From Funneliformis mosseae (taxonomy: Eukaryota > Glomeromycota > Glomeromycetes > Glomerales > Glomeraceae), in NCBI GenBank assembly GCA_910592005.1, contig CAJVPP010003066.1:1-12686 (forward strand): a stretch of 12,686 bases of DNA. The letters run 5' to 3'. A program made the translations under genes and the position numbers. Position 1 is the first letter of the stretch, and the number at the start of each line of letters is the position of its first letter. Positions 1 through 8,647 of the stretch are shown piece after piece. Below the pieces are notes generated by a model, which worked only from the letters and a program-made list of their open reading frames with translations, did no database searches and had not been told where the DNA came from.

Positions 1-58
1 TTATTCTAAAAAAAAAGTTAATATAATAAGTATATTCAAATAGTTTAATTAATCGTTC

Positions 59-76
59 GGGTATCCGTGATCACCC
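59..76. repeat. Short GC-rich partial palindrome upstream of the Gag-like frame
   Basis: GGGTATCCGTGATCACCC stands out as an island of G and C in very AT-rich flanks. It contains the perfect palindrome GTGATCAC at 67-74, and its outer GGGT/ACCC bases can pair. It lies about 37 bp before the ATG at 113. It could be a promoter element, a primer or terminal site of the retroelement, or chance. Only the sequence pattern is seen; its role is inferred. Confidence 0.35.
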
Positions 77-112
77 TTTGTAAGTCTTATGAATTAGTAT
101 AATCTTTGAATA

Positions 113-900
113 ATGGCTAAGTTTCATAATACATATAACAATATTGTAGAAGCCTTAGCTGAAGCAGAAAAATTTACATTATCTCAAAAGAATATATCAT
201 CTTCTATTTCAGTTTTTCTAGTATCCAACCTTTATGTAGAAACTAACAGATCAGTGATGACTAAAAATGAAATTGAGAACTTAGTAAAAAATATAATAGT
301 ATCCTTAAAATTCCAATCTCAACAAGTAACTTTATCGCAATTTCAATCACATCTTGCAGGAATGCATAAAAATTTATAAGATGAAAATATAGGTAGATTT
401 TTATCATGAATTATGAAAGAAATCCCAGAATTTGTTCCTGTCTCTAATCCTACTTTGCCACTAAAGCTAAAGAAAAAGGTTAAAGTTAATTCTAACGAAG
501 AACTTGTTGAGCTTACAAAAAAGTAATTAAAGCTACATGTGGCTGAAGTGATTAAAAAAGCCATAAAGAGTCAATAGCAGTGCTCTAACTGTAACTGAAT
601 TGGACATAATTTTCGCAAATGCACTCAGAAGAAGAAAAAGAAGAACAAGTCTAAAAAAGCTAAAGTTAATTTCACTATTATAGATTTGGGTTCTGATTTA
701 GATTCAGATTCTAACATCTCATCCAGTAATACATTGTCTAGTGATAGTTTTAATTCTGACACAAGTTCTTTCAATTTTGAAGGCGATATCATTGTTAATA
801 TTACCAAGTCAAAAAAAAAGTAAGACATAGTGGGAAAAAGAACTCTTTTAGTAATAAAAGCCCTAAGGCTGTGAAAAAACATGATAGAAGTTTATTTTAA
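113..900 (+). pseudogene. Decayed Gag-like protein with one CCHC zinc knuckle
   Basis: One frame runs from the ATG at 113 to 820 with in-frame stops at 377 (TAA), 407 (TGA), 524 (TAA), 575 (TAG) and 596 (TGA). A one-base shift in the nine-A run at 811-819 then continues to the TAA at 898-900, giving about 262 codons. A zinc knuckle C-X2-C-X4-H-X4-C is read at codons 581, 590, 605 and 620 and is interrupted inside by the TGA at 596, where a polar or Arg residue would be usual. A lysine-rich stretch follows, then a Ser/Asp-rich acidic stretch at about 680-780 and a basic tail. An N-terminal helical region, a CCHC knuckle and a basic tail are typical of Gag nucleocapsids of LTR retrotransposons, which bind the element RNA. 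No reverse transcriptase was found nearby. The 5' half is open for 88 codons. It is a nonfunctional relic; a cellular CCHC protein is possible but less likely. Confidence 0.65.
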
Positions 901-1302
901 TTGGTGAATATTCGTAATCTACATGACGATATTACACTAAATAAAACTAATCAAAAATTCTAAATTTTCATTATATGCATATTAAATAATTAGCTAGATA
1001 TGATACTAATGATACTAAATAGTAACGAAAAGTGTAGCGAAATGCATTATGCATTAAAAAAATGTGTATACATGGTATACATGGTAAATACTAGTAGTAA
1101 ATTTAGTGTATTTGTGTAATAAAATGATTTCATATTTTAGTTTTTATTTAAAAAATCAATCTATATTATACTTTTTAAAGGATAACATGAAAAGTTTAAT
1201 AAAAAAATATATTTTTATTGAAAACTAATTTTAAAAATTTTATAAATAATAATCTGAAAAAATCTTGGCCTTTATTTTATTTATAATTGTCAAATAGAAT
1301 AA
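901..1302. other. AT-rich noncoding stretch with short repeats
   Basis: No convincing coding frame on either strand. It holds a 9-bp direct duplication of TATACATGG at 1067-1084, nested in the palindrome-like GTATACATGGTATAC, and an AATGCATTATGCATT palindrome near 1041-1055. These could be remnants of the left end of the element that follows, but no clear terminal repeat was found. Confidence 0.5.
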
Positions 1303-3843
1303 GATCAATATTGTGAAATTACAAATAATGCATTAAAAAAAGCAAAAGAAAAAGGCATCTTTAATCAACATAATTATTTAGAAGTTGAAAAGCAATTATG
1401 TTATTCTCATTATTTTAATATTATTGAGCCTAATCACAATAAATTACCAGCTAATCATATGCGAAATACTAATATACAAAATAATGTAGTTGTTAATAAT
1501 ATGAGACTATTATCATTGGTAATAAGATTGTGTTAATGACTAAAATATTATATAACAAATAAAGAAAAGAAAATGAAATACTTGAATTAGATCCAAATCA
1601 TTTTCAAATATTGTTTAAAAATGCTGAACTATTATTGAAAGGATTTTTTAATAAGTTATATAATTCATTTATTCCAGAAAGAAGGTCTGCTTATAATAAA
1701 AAAGAGAATAAAAAAGGTAATTAATATATGCTATTCAATGGTAGTGATACGTAATAAATTTGTAAACTATTATCCTTTAGAAATCAGATTCTATCTTGCA
1801 ATGCCAGATGCATCATATGATGCAATCAATATAATGCATAATGCTGACATTTCTATTTATTACAAAACTGTTGAAAACTATAAAAAAAAGATAGCTAATG
1901 CATATCTAGAAAATATTTGAAAGTATTTTACTGAAAAGGTAAGCATTTTAAAATACAATTTTTAATTAGAATTAAACTAATAGTTTTGATCATTAGAATA
2001 ATAGCTTTTTTGTATATAATCTTGATGATTATCATAACATATATGGAATAAAATGCCTTGATACTGTATTTTTCTCAACTGCAGTCTATTTTGCAATATG
2101 TGTTAGCAAAGAAATTTTAAACTGTGTTTTAATTCCAATAAATTATAATGGTAACTCAGTTCATAATTCTACTAATATAAATGCATTCTTAATTTATTAG
2201 CATTTAATTACACAGTATCATGGAGTTTTTGATCTATTATATATACAAAAAAAAATCAGTGGACTATCTCACAAAGTATAGATCTTACTAATTTTAATCA
2301 AGTTAATATATTAACAGTTTATTGTTATGATGATGCTATAAAAGATAATACAAAAGAAAGAAATATAAAAGAAATACAATTAGTTGGAATTAAAGAATCT
2401 CAACTTCATTCATTAAATGATTATCTAAATACATTGGAGATGATTCTTTCAATAAATAAAGATATTGGACACACAAATAATTATGTAATGCCAATCATTA
2501 CTGATTGGTCTAAATAACTTTTCATACGAAAAGCATTAACTTCTCTATATTAACCAAATATAACATCACAAATATCAGCATCTATTGATGCCTTTATATC
2601 TATATTAGTTCCTCTTCATATTTCATTAAATAGTCGGAAGCAAGTTTTAATAATTTATTATTCTTTTTTTAAAAAGCTTTTTCATGCAGTTTTTGGAAGC
2701 CGAAAAATTCTTGCAAAGAAACCAAAACCATGGAGAATCAATCTCCTTCTTGAACTTACTTACCAAGGATGGTTAAAGATAAAAGTAAAGATACTAGAAA
2801 AATTTGGATCTACATGTAAAGATGTAGAATACAGAATGTTAATTGATCTTCTTGATAATGTAATTCTAACAATACTAGACGTATATGCAATTTTTTTTCA
2901 TTCAGGTTCTTTTGATGAATACATTGAACTGTTTTTTTGAATATAGACTTTTGTATTACACTGGAATCATAAAAATTACAACAAGGCCTTTTTAGCATTC
3001 TTGTCAGATATTTATTATTGGTAAGATAAAAAGTATCTAATATTAGATGTAATCAAAATGTTTCTTGTAAATTTCAATGATTTTTTTGTTGAAAACTTAC
3101 ATAGTTAAATATGAGCAAATATATCATCTAGTGATAGTATCGAAGCTATTATTAAACAAACTTATATTTTAGGTATATATAAAATATAATTATGTTTATT
3201 TAAAAATAATATTAACCAAGTTTAAAAATAAATAGATGCAAAATAAGCAATCACTATTTAAAAAAACATTTCATACAAAAAAAAACACCTATATATATCC
3301 TTTATTCTGAAATATTTGATAAATGGAATATCATTATTTTTGCTAGATTATTTTATCAGAAATTCTACCATATTAAATGCATAACTATTAAAACAACCAC
3401 TAGTGATAAAAGGCAAGAAAGAAAGAAAAAAAACAATTCAAAATATAAACTTGTCATTTTAAATGAAGAAATTGATATTATGTGCTTATTAATAAGTTAA
3501 AGTACCAGAGTTCTTTTCTTATCAGAACTTTACGATAATTGCTATAAAAAAATTGGATGATAATAGTGGTAATACTGTATTCATCTGTGATCATAATTTT
3601 CATTGGTATTACTATGATTGAATAGAATATGGATGTCGACACTGTGAACAATATTACAAAAATAAAATAAATAAGAATGTTAATTCATTTTTACAAAGAC
3701 TTGAAAAAGGAACTGATATGTTTTCTGAAAATGATGGATTTGAAGAAGAATCACAAAATTTAGAAGAAGATACAGAAAAGCATGAAAATATTCAAGAAAG
3801 AGATATAAATTTACAAAATGCATTAGAGGATATAAATAAATGA
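1303..3843 (+). pseudogene. Long decayed repeat-family protein, probable transposase, with C-terminal Cys/His zinc motif
   Basis: Adjoining coding segments join into one protein of about 800 residues. They are 1303-1533, about 1560-1725, 1738-1938, then (after a 58-bp intron) 1997-2250, a longest frame of about 2250-3187 (roughly 300 codons with six stops), about 3300-3545 and 3547-3843. Landmarks: NLDDYHNIYGIK after the intron, PLHISLNSRKQV near 2610, and KPKPWRINLLLEL near 2725. A C-terminal cluster (FICDHNFHWY, then YGCRHCEQYY) spaces Cys and His like a RING or treble-clef zinc site, and an acidic tail ends at the TGA 3841-3843. I recall this arrangement from a highly repeated, usually unnamed protein family of arbuscular mycorrhizal fungi, probably a transposase; I cannot place a catalytic triad. 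Breaks include a nine-A frameshift at 2247-2255 and stops at likely Gln (about 2515 and 2551), Arg and Trp (about 2938-2946) and Gln (about 3023). Being coding and repetitive is well supported; the function is inferred. Confidence 0.7.
1939..1996 (+). other. 58-bp GT-AG intron inside the repeat-family gene
   Basis: The upstream frame ends ...TEK at 1938, and GTAAGC follows at 1939. A branch-site-like TAAACTAAT lies at about 1974-1982 and the acceptor CATTAG ends at 1996. The splice is phase 0: removing these bases joins ...TEK directly to NNSFFVYNLDDYH in an open frame, whereas reading through meets a stop at once. The length is typical of fungal introns. The junction is inferred from the frame; no transcript was seen. 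Confidence 0.72.
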
Positions 3844-4154
3844 TAATAAAATAAAAATATCATATAAATACTAAATTTGAATAACTAATATGACGTTTAT
3901 ATTATTTTTATAATTTAAACATAAGTGAATTACCTTTAAATACTTGATCTTACTTGATCTGAAAGTTTTAAGCAGTTTATTAAAGTATGAAGAATACGCT
4001 ATTAAAAAAATTTTCTTTTGTCACATAAAAGTTATATTATATTACTATTACTATTACTTTTATATGAATATACTATATATTGGTCAATCATATTCAATCT
4101 AATCATAAAAATAAAATAGCCAATAAAAATAAATTTCTATCATGCTCTGTGAAA
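3844..4154. other. AT-rich spacer between two elements
   Basis: No coding signal. It contains a tandem 10-bp duplication of ACTTGATCTT at about 3942-3961, differing only in the last base, and a perfect three-copy ATTACT run at 4041-4058. It probably includes the right end of the preceding element, though I cannot define a terminal repeat. Confidence 0.5.
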
Positions 4155-5010
4155 ATGCTATACAAGACAAAACAGAGATTGAAAGCGTTAAAGCATGATC
4201 AGAAAAATAGTAATGCTAATTTTTTTTTAACTAAAGCTGGTTAGAAAACTATTCGCAAAATAGTTCAAAGTGAGCTTAGTTCTACCCTTTGAGAAGAACT
4301 TAAAAAGATCCTCCTTCCGTATATGATTCAAGCCCTTCCGCTAGATACTAAGAAGTCAAATCAGAGAAAAAATATTAAATCTAAAGCCAATAATTTTTTG
4401 TCTTTTTGAGAATCAGCTCCTGCAATACCTGACTCAAATAAAGAGGAGACTTTGGATGATCTGATGAAAATTGATTTTTTTTCAGAAAAGAGAGCTGAAA
4501 ACAAGTATTGTGATAATAAAGTGTAAAATCAAACATTTAAAGATTCTAGCTATGATAGTTTTCTCTAAAGCTGAGCCTCCTATCATAATAGAAAATATCA
4601 TTGAACGCGTAGAAGCTAAAATTAATAAATCTGAAATATATGATCTTAGCAGTATTGCTATTATCTCAGTTAAATCTGTTAGAATTGTCCGCAATTTGCC
4701 TATTACTCTAGCCTTAGGTTATACTATTCATGAAGATTTTATCATAGTGAAATATCACAAGCTGACATTAATATTTTTTAACTAATTTTTAAAGAAATAC
4801 AATTGTATGATAGATTGAAAAACTAATAAGCTAAAGATCCTTCTTAATAGGAAAGACTATATTATTTCCAGTCATCATGCATAAGGTCAAAAATAAGCTC
4901 AAGGTGAACTACGCAAACATTACTCTTAAATGTAATAATCTACCAACTCTGAACAAGATTCTCAGGACTCGCAAGACTTAAACGAAGATAGCATATTAAA
5001 AAAAATATGA
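4155..5010 (+). pseudogene. Decayed Gag-protease (retropepsin-like) remnant of an LTR retrotransposon
   Basis: From the ATG at 4155 a Lys/Gln-rich helical frame runs with stops at 4242 (TAG), 4290 (TGA) and 4407 (TGA). It shifts by one base in the eight-T run at 4475-4482 into the frame that stays open to 4785. There ILAMIVFSKAEPPII fills the place of the retropepsin active site, normally hydrophobic-x-Asp-Ser/Thr-Gly-Ala. The Asp is Phe and the Gly is Lys, so it cannot be an active protease. Downstream (YDLSSIA, NLPITLALG, TIHEDFIIVKYHK) suits the beta-rich body of the domain. The TAA at 4783 and a TGA near 4819 sit at likely Gln and Trp. A further shift near 4868 opens PVIMHKVKNKLKVNYANI, and a Gln/Asp-rich tail ends at 5008-5010. 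In life it would cleave the Gag-Pol polyprotein. I recall close relatives in Rhizophagus; the naming as retropepsin rests on motif position. Confidence 0.6.
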
Positions 5011-5097
5011 GTTATGAAGAGCTCAAAAAATGTTGTATAATGCAAGTCATCTAAAAAGCAAACAGTCTGAATTTTTTTTTGCTGATCACAAACCCGT

Positions 5098-5150
5098 CAC
5101 GTGATCTTTATCCAATTAAAAATCATCACGTGAATTAAAATTGTTACATG
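5098..5150. repeat. Left end of the transposon: two CACGTG palindromes plus ACATG
   Basis: CACGTG occurs at 5098-5103 and 5127-5132, with a degenerate ACATG at 5146-5150. The core TCCAATTAAA between the two palindromes is shared, inverted, with the right end at 7471-7514. Repeated palindromes just inside the ends are typical sites for transposase binding; that role is inferred. Confidence 0.6.
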
Positions 5151-5222
5151 ATTAAATATTAAATCATTAATTTATCGAGTTTTAATTTATTAAATTTTTT
5201 GTATTAAAATAAATGAAATTTA

Positions 5223-7242
5223 TTAATTTATTTTATTTAATTCCTCTAATACATTTTCAGGAATTTTTCTATGTGATTTGTATTTTTTAACAGCATATTC
5301 TGCTAATTTACCTGTAATTCCATACCTATATAAATCTATATATCGTCATGTTTTTCTTGCAAATCTATGAATAGTTGTTAAATCTACAAAATCTAAGGTA
5401 CAAGGAACTATTTTTTATAATCCACTTCAAGTGTAATCATCATTATTTCATATATGTCATTTTGCTGCTTCCTAATAATATTCAATAAAGTTCAATTCAC
5501 AATGAAACTTTGGAAAAAATATACAAACATGACTAGCATTTTTAATTATTTCAACTAATGCAGATTTTTGAGCTAAAAAATCTGGTTGAAGAGATAAAAT
5601 CCGTCTTTCACAGCAATCTACACGTAGAGGATCATCATTTTTATTTTTATATAACTTGCATTCTCCTACCATATTTTTTTTTCACAATCCTCGTTCAATC
5701 AAAACTTGTTTTACACCTTTTGGTCAACCATCAAGAAAATTCATACTTTGTCTTTCATTATTTAGACCCCAAAAGGTATTATGCATTTTAGGTGCATTTC
5801 CACTAGGTCTGATATTTATCCTCTTTACAACCAATGCATCAGAAGCAAATGCAGAATGATTTGAACTATTATCAAAAGCAAATATTCCAATACAATTTTG
5901 AAATAAAGCCTCAAATATAGGAATGGCTTTATATTCAACCTGTTCAATAAGATATTTGGCTGTCCAATATCCTTCATCATTCTTTTCTGGTTTTAAATAT
6001 ACTTGTACTTCTTCTGAAATATCAGAATAATTCTCAATTTGCTCAGCAGTTAGTTTAAGTCTTTCACAAGCTTCAGTTAAAAATTCGCTTACTATAATTA
6101 ATTTTCCATTACCTTTTTTGCATAATGGTAACTTATCTGACTTAGCTCATATTTCATGTTTTTCATCATTTGAGTAGAAAATGCATTCATCATGAATTAT
6201 TAATATATGCTCTTTCTCTTCTGAAGTTAATAAAGAAGCAATTTTTTCCATATTATCTCCTTTATATATTGCTATGTATTTTTCAAGTTCAGCCATTTTT
6301 GATAAAAACACTTTTCGATATTTCACAACATCTTCTCTCTCATGTCTATCATAATATATTCCTTGTTTTTGTTGTTGATAATGATATCCAAGCACATTTA
6401 ACCATTGTCTTATAATACTTATACTAATCACATTTTTATTAATACCTGCTTTTAGTAATAATATATCCTAAACAAACTCCTTAAACTGATGTAGAGTTGT
6501 ATAACTTCCATTTTCTCAAATCTATTTATGACATATTTTAGCAATATCTTCATTATCAATAATTCTACTGATCTTCTGATGTTTTCTCAACGAGATGTAG
6601 GTAGAGTATTGTTAATGCACTAATACTTTGCTGTTTTCTAAACTCAAGTAGCTGTTGATTTACTATTACTATTATATACTATATTTACCACATCTATACT
6701 ACCTTCATTTTTTTTTCTCCTTTTAATAAATGTTTAAGATATTCAAATATAGCCCTTTTTGTAATATACTCTTTTGATAACATTCCATTAAAGTTTTTCT
6801 TTAAATTCTTTTCCAAACTTAAAACCATGTCTTCTGATGGCTAGACAAACATAAAGGTTTCCTCTTTATCTGATAAAATATCTTAAGAACCTTTTTGCAT
6901 TGATTCATCTTGCAGATTAAAAAAGCTTTCTAATTTCTGAGTTTTCTTTGCTACTTCTGTCCACAAGCCGCTAGGTCTCCATTTGTCATAATAAGTTGAT
7001 TTTAGTGTCTTACCCATTTTATAAGGACTGTGTTTTTCTATTTCTAACTTTGCATCTGGTCTCTATTTCAATCCAAAATTCACCTTCAAAAGTCTATCCC
7101 ACATATCTTGTTCTGCTTCCAAATCAGTATCACTTTCCCAATCACTTACCTTATCATTTCCCCAATCATTTTTACTAAAAGTATCATTCAAACCTGTTTC
7201 TAATTGTTCTCCTAATATGTTTCCTTCTGTATCACTCTCAAT
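5223..7242 (-). pseudogene. Decayed DDE transposase, Tc1/mariner-like motifs with a long D-E insert
   Basis: Read on the minus strand from about 7242 to the TAA at 5223-5225. The N-terminal part is acidic and Trp-rich, with YYDKWRPSGLWTEVAKKTQ near 6965, followed by a helical DNA-binding-like region (KHQKISRIIDNEDIAKI near 6570). The catalytic core includes IHDECIFYSND (first Asp 6189-6191), FAFDNSSNHS (second Asp 5871-5873) and FHCELNFIEYY (Glu 5481-5483). The last matches the SPDLNPIE-W box of Tc1/mariner enzymes. Spacing is 105 residues between the Asps and 129 before the Glu, much longer than 34 in Tc1. The last 400 or so codons stay in one frame. Stops at 6147, 5724, 5682, 5472 (TAG), 5427 and 5346 fall at expected Trp, 5457 and 5448 at Arg, and 5415 at Gln, judged against the family from memory. 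Upstream, stops and shifts (including the nine-T run at 6708-6716) are more frequent. It would cut and join element ends in the nucleus, but is now dead. No start codon is visible. Confidence 0.8.
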
Positions 7243-7284
7243 TTTAAAATAAAAATAAATTTATTTAAATAATTCTTATAAATA

Positions 7285-7423
7285 GGTTGAACGATTTATA
7301 AACTTATTTAAGTTCTATAGAAAATTTTCCTATTTTATTCCAGGTTGCGTTTTTAGTGCAGCTTTTCTTTTATTAAGTTAGGACATGCTGGAAAAATTTT
7401 TTAAAAAAAAAGTTCGTTCAACC
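7285..7423. mobile_element. 139-bp miniature inverted-repeat element (MITE) nested in the DNA transposon
   Basis: It begins with GGTTGAACGA and ends with TCGTTCAACC, a perfect 10-bp inverted repeat. Including the TA dinucleotide on each side (7283-7284 and 7424-7425) plus one more base, the match extends to 13 bp. A TA duplication is the target signature of Tc1/mariner-type transposition, so this is probably a nonautonomous relative moved by a transposase encoded elsewhere. It has no coding frame. The ends are unmutated, suggesting insertion more recent than the decay of its host element. Confidence 0.75.
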
Positions 7424-7436
7424 TATAAATTAAAAT

Positions 7437-7458
7437 TCATCATCATCATTATCATCAT
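7437..7458. repeat. TCA trinucleotide microsatellite
   Basis: Seven TCA-type triplets with one interruption lie between the miniature element and the right end of the larger transposon. Simple-sequence expansion; no function is proposed. Confidence 0.7.
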
Positions 7459-7470
7459 ATTACAAATTTT

Positions 7471-7514
7471 CACGTGATCAATTTCATTTAATTGGACAAA
7501 ATTGTTGTCACATG
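7471..7514. repeat. Right end of the transposon: CACGTG and CACATG
   Basis: CACGTG at 7471-7476 and CACATG at 7509-7514 bracket TTTAATTGGAC, the inverted counterpart of the block in the left end at 5098-5132. The CACATG copy differs from the palindrome by one C-to-T change, matching the mutation class seen in the coding frames. Confidence 0.6.
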
Positions 7515-7738
7515 ATAAATCACAAGTCTGAAATTTAAACATTTTATAGGAAAATTACCAATTTTCAAACGCTTAAGGCTCAAAAAATTTCTAATCAATT
7601 AGAGATTTGAAGCCATAACTTTTATTCTCTATTGTCTACATTATTATTATTACAGATTATTTTTTTTATATCATGTAGAACAAAAGTTTTAAGATTTTAA
7701 AGTCATACAATTTTATTTCTATTTATAGATGATTTGTA
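7515..7738. other. AT-rich spacer without a gene
   Basis: No coding signal on either strand. It includes a short ATT triplet run near 7641-7652. It probably contains the join between the insertion site of the transposon and the start of the polymerase-bearing module. Confidence 0.45.
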
Positions 7739-8350
7739 TCATATGATTTTCTTAAGTCTAAAGCAGAACTCAATCACATATGTAAAAGATTGCAGATTCA
7801 TTATAATGAGCTATTAGATAGTAGTCAATAAGTGAGCTATCTCTACTTTACTATTTTCATTTTCCTTAACACCCTTCTCATAAAATATTCTTAATTATTT
7901 TTTATGTAATCTTTTACTCTGAACGTTTTTAGCTGAGTTTTCTGAGGTTAACTTAGTCTAAATGGATCCTAAAAAGTAATGTTAGGTAACTTAGATATAT
8001 GAACAGACTTGACTTTTGAATTCTTTCTTCCAGTCTTTTTTGCCTTATTTTTAGAAATAATGATACTTGAGAACTTTTAGGGGTTTGTCTTTTCTCTATA
8101 GGATAAATCAGCATTTGCTGATACCATCTTTTTAGAATCTGAAGGTAGGTTTATTGGTGGATATAATACAATCTCTTTAGGATCTATTAGGGGTAAACTC
8201 CTCTTTATATTTGATATATCCGCTAAGATAATATTTTATATTTGTTTACCATAACTTCTGATACTCACTTCATTGAATATTAGCATCAATAATGTCCTGA
8301 ATATCTTTTTCTAATAAGTGAGTCACATCTAAATGTAAATAGCAATTCAT
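7739..8350 (-). pseudogene. Decayed small basic protein of the polymerase-bearing element, unknown function
   Basis: Reading starts at the ATG 8350-8348 (MNCYLHLDVTHLLEKD...). After about 27 codons it meets a TGA, then shifts by one base into SIRSYGKQI, a TAA, and NIILADISNIKRS. It continues through LIDPKEIVLYPPINLPSDSK and a Lys-rich stretch (SKNKAKKTGRKNSKVK) that could be a nuclear targeting or nucleic-acid-binding segment. Stops at likely Gln codons follow (NP*KFSS, ITF*DPF, LS*PQK), then a shift near 7860 and an end at about 7739. I do not recognise a domain. It is head-to-head with the coiled-coil gene across a 297-bp gap containing a repeat array, so the two probably shared control signals. 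That this is coding is supported by the coherent composition on both sides of the shifts. Confidence 0.55.
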
Positions 8351-8382
8351 TTTTTCTTATAATCAGAAAAAATCTATCAATA

Positions 8383-8590
8383 AATATTCGATATACATTC
8401 TATATATATATTTAATATATATTTGGTATACATTTGATACATCTGATATTTATCTAGTATGTTTAGTGCATTCAATGTATTCAGTACATTCGGTATGTTT
8501 GATGCATTTAAAATATATCTGATATATATCCAATACATATAGTACATTCAGTATATCTGATATATTCAGTAGATTCAATATATATTCAGT
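8383..8590. repeat. Array of degenerate 9-bp units
   Basis: The stretch parses into units near RRTRYATYY: for example AGTGCATTC, AATGTATTC, AGTACATTC, GGTATGTTT and GATGCATTT in a row from about 8465. Some units are lengthened by two bases (GATATATATCC). About 18 or more units are visible. The fixed alternation of purine, T, pyrimidine-A-T and pyrimidine pairs keeps the period in spite of base changes. It resembles iteron-type or transcription-factor repeat arrays. A second array of the same period lies at 12052-12150. Confidence 0.7.
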
Positions 8591-8618
8591 TCAGAAATTT
8601 CAATTGTATTTTTTCTAT

Positions 8619-8632
8619 TATAGTAGCAGTCA
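8619..8632 (+). repeat. 14-bp shared motif TATAGTAGCAGTCA, copy 1
   Basis: The exact 14-mer recurs in the same orientation at 12151-12164, each time just downstream of a 9-bp array. Here it lies immediately before the ATG at 8648, which suggests a conserved core promoter or 5' leader sequence of the element's genes. Confidence 0.6.
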
Positions 8633-8647
8633 AGTCAAAAAAAAGCC

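Larger units (their letters stand above)
5098..7514 (-). mobile_element. DNA transposon remnant with CACGTG-bearing inverted ends
   Basis: The two ends carry the same blocks in inverted order. The left has TCACGTGA, then TCCAATTAAA, then TCACGTGA (5097-5133). The right, read on the minus strand, has TCATGTGA, GTCCAATTAAA and TCACGTGAA (7514-7470). The transposase frame lies between them on the minus strand. The true outer borders are unclear. The octamer AGTCTGAA occurs directly outside each end (about 5064-5071 and 7525-7532) and could be a target duplication. A 139-bp miniature element is nested between the right end and the transposase. The element follows the Gag-Pro remnant, which it may have interrupted. 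Confidence 0.65.
8351..8647. promoter_or_regulatory. Divergent intergenic region carrying a 9-bp repeat array
   Basis: This 297-bp gap separates the start codons of two diverging frames (8350 minus and 8648 plus). It is filled largely by the 9-bp array, with TATAGTAGCAGTCA at its plus-strand side, 15 bases before the ATG at 8648. Its position and structure suit a bidirectional promoter, or a replication or packaging site; the choice is inference. Confidence 0.45.

Noticed and set aside
343..882. Minus-strand open frames at 343-564 and 625-882
   Set aside because: They are antisense to the Gag-like protein; their Phe/Ser-rich and poly-Phe content mirrors the Lys-rich and Ser/Asp-rich plus strand.
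2810..2998. Minus-strand open frame of 62 codons
   Set aside because: It overlaps the long plus-strand frame 2287-3187, which has coherent family-like sequence on both sides.
1099..3881. Inverted similarity AAATTTAGT-ATTT at about 1099-1114 and 3869-3881 as terminal repeats of the long repeat-family element
   Set aside because: It is short, gapped and made only of A/T-rich words; such matches are expected by chance in this composition.
4482..4694. Minus-strand open frame of 70 codons
   Set aside because: It is antisense to the protease-like frame, and its composition is the hydrophobic complement of that frame.
5558..7178. Plus-strand open frames at 5558-5791, 5656-5859, 6170-6415 and 6996-7178
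   Set aside because: All lie antisense to the minus-strand DDE transposase, whose catalytic boxes establish the true strand.
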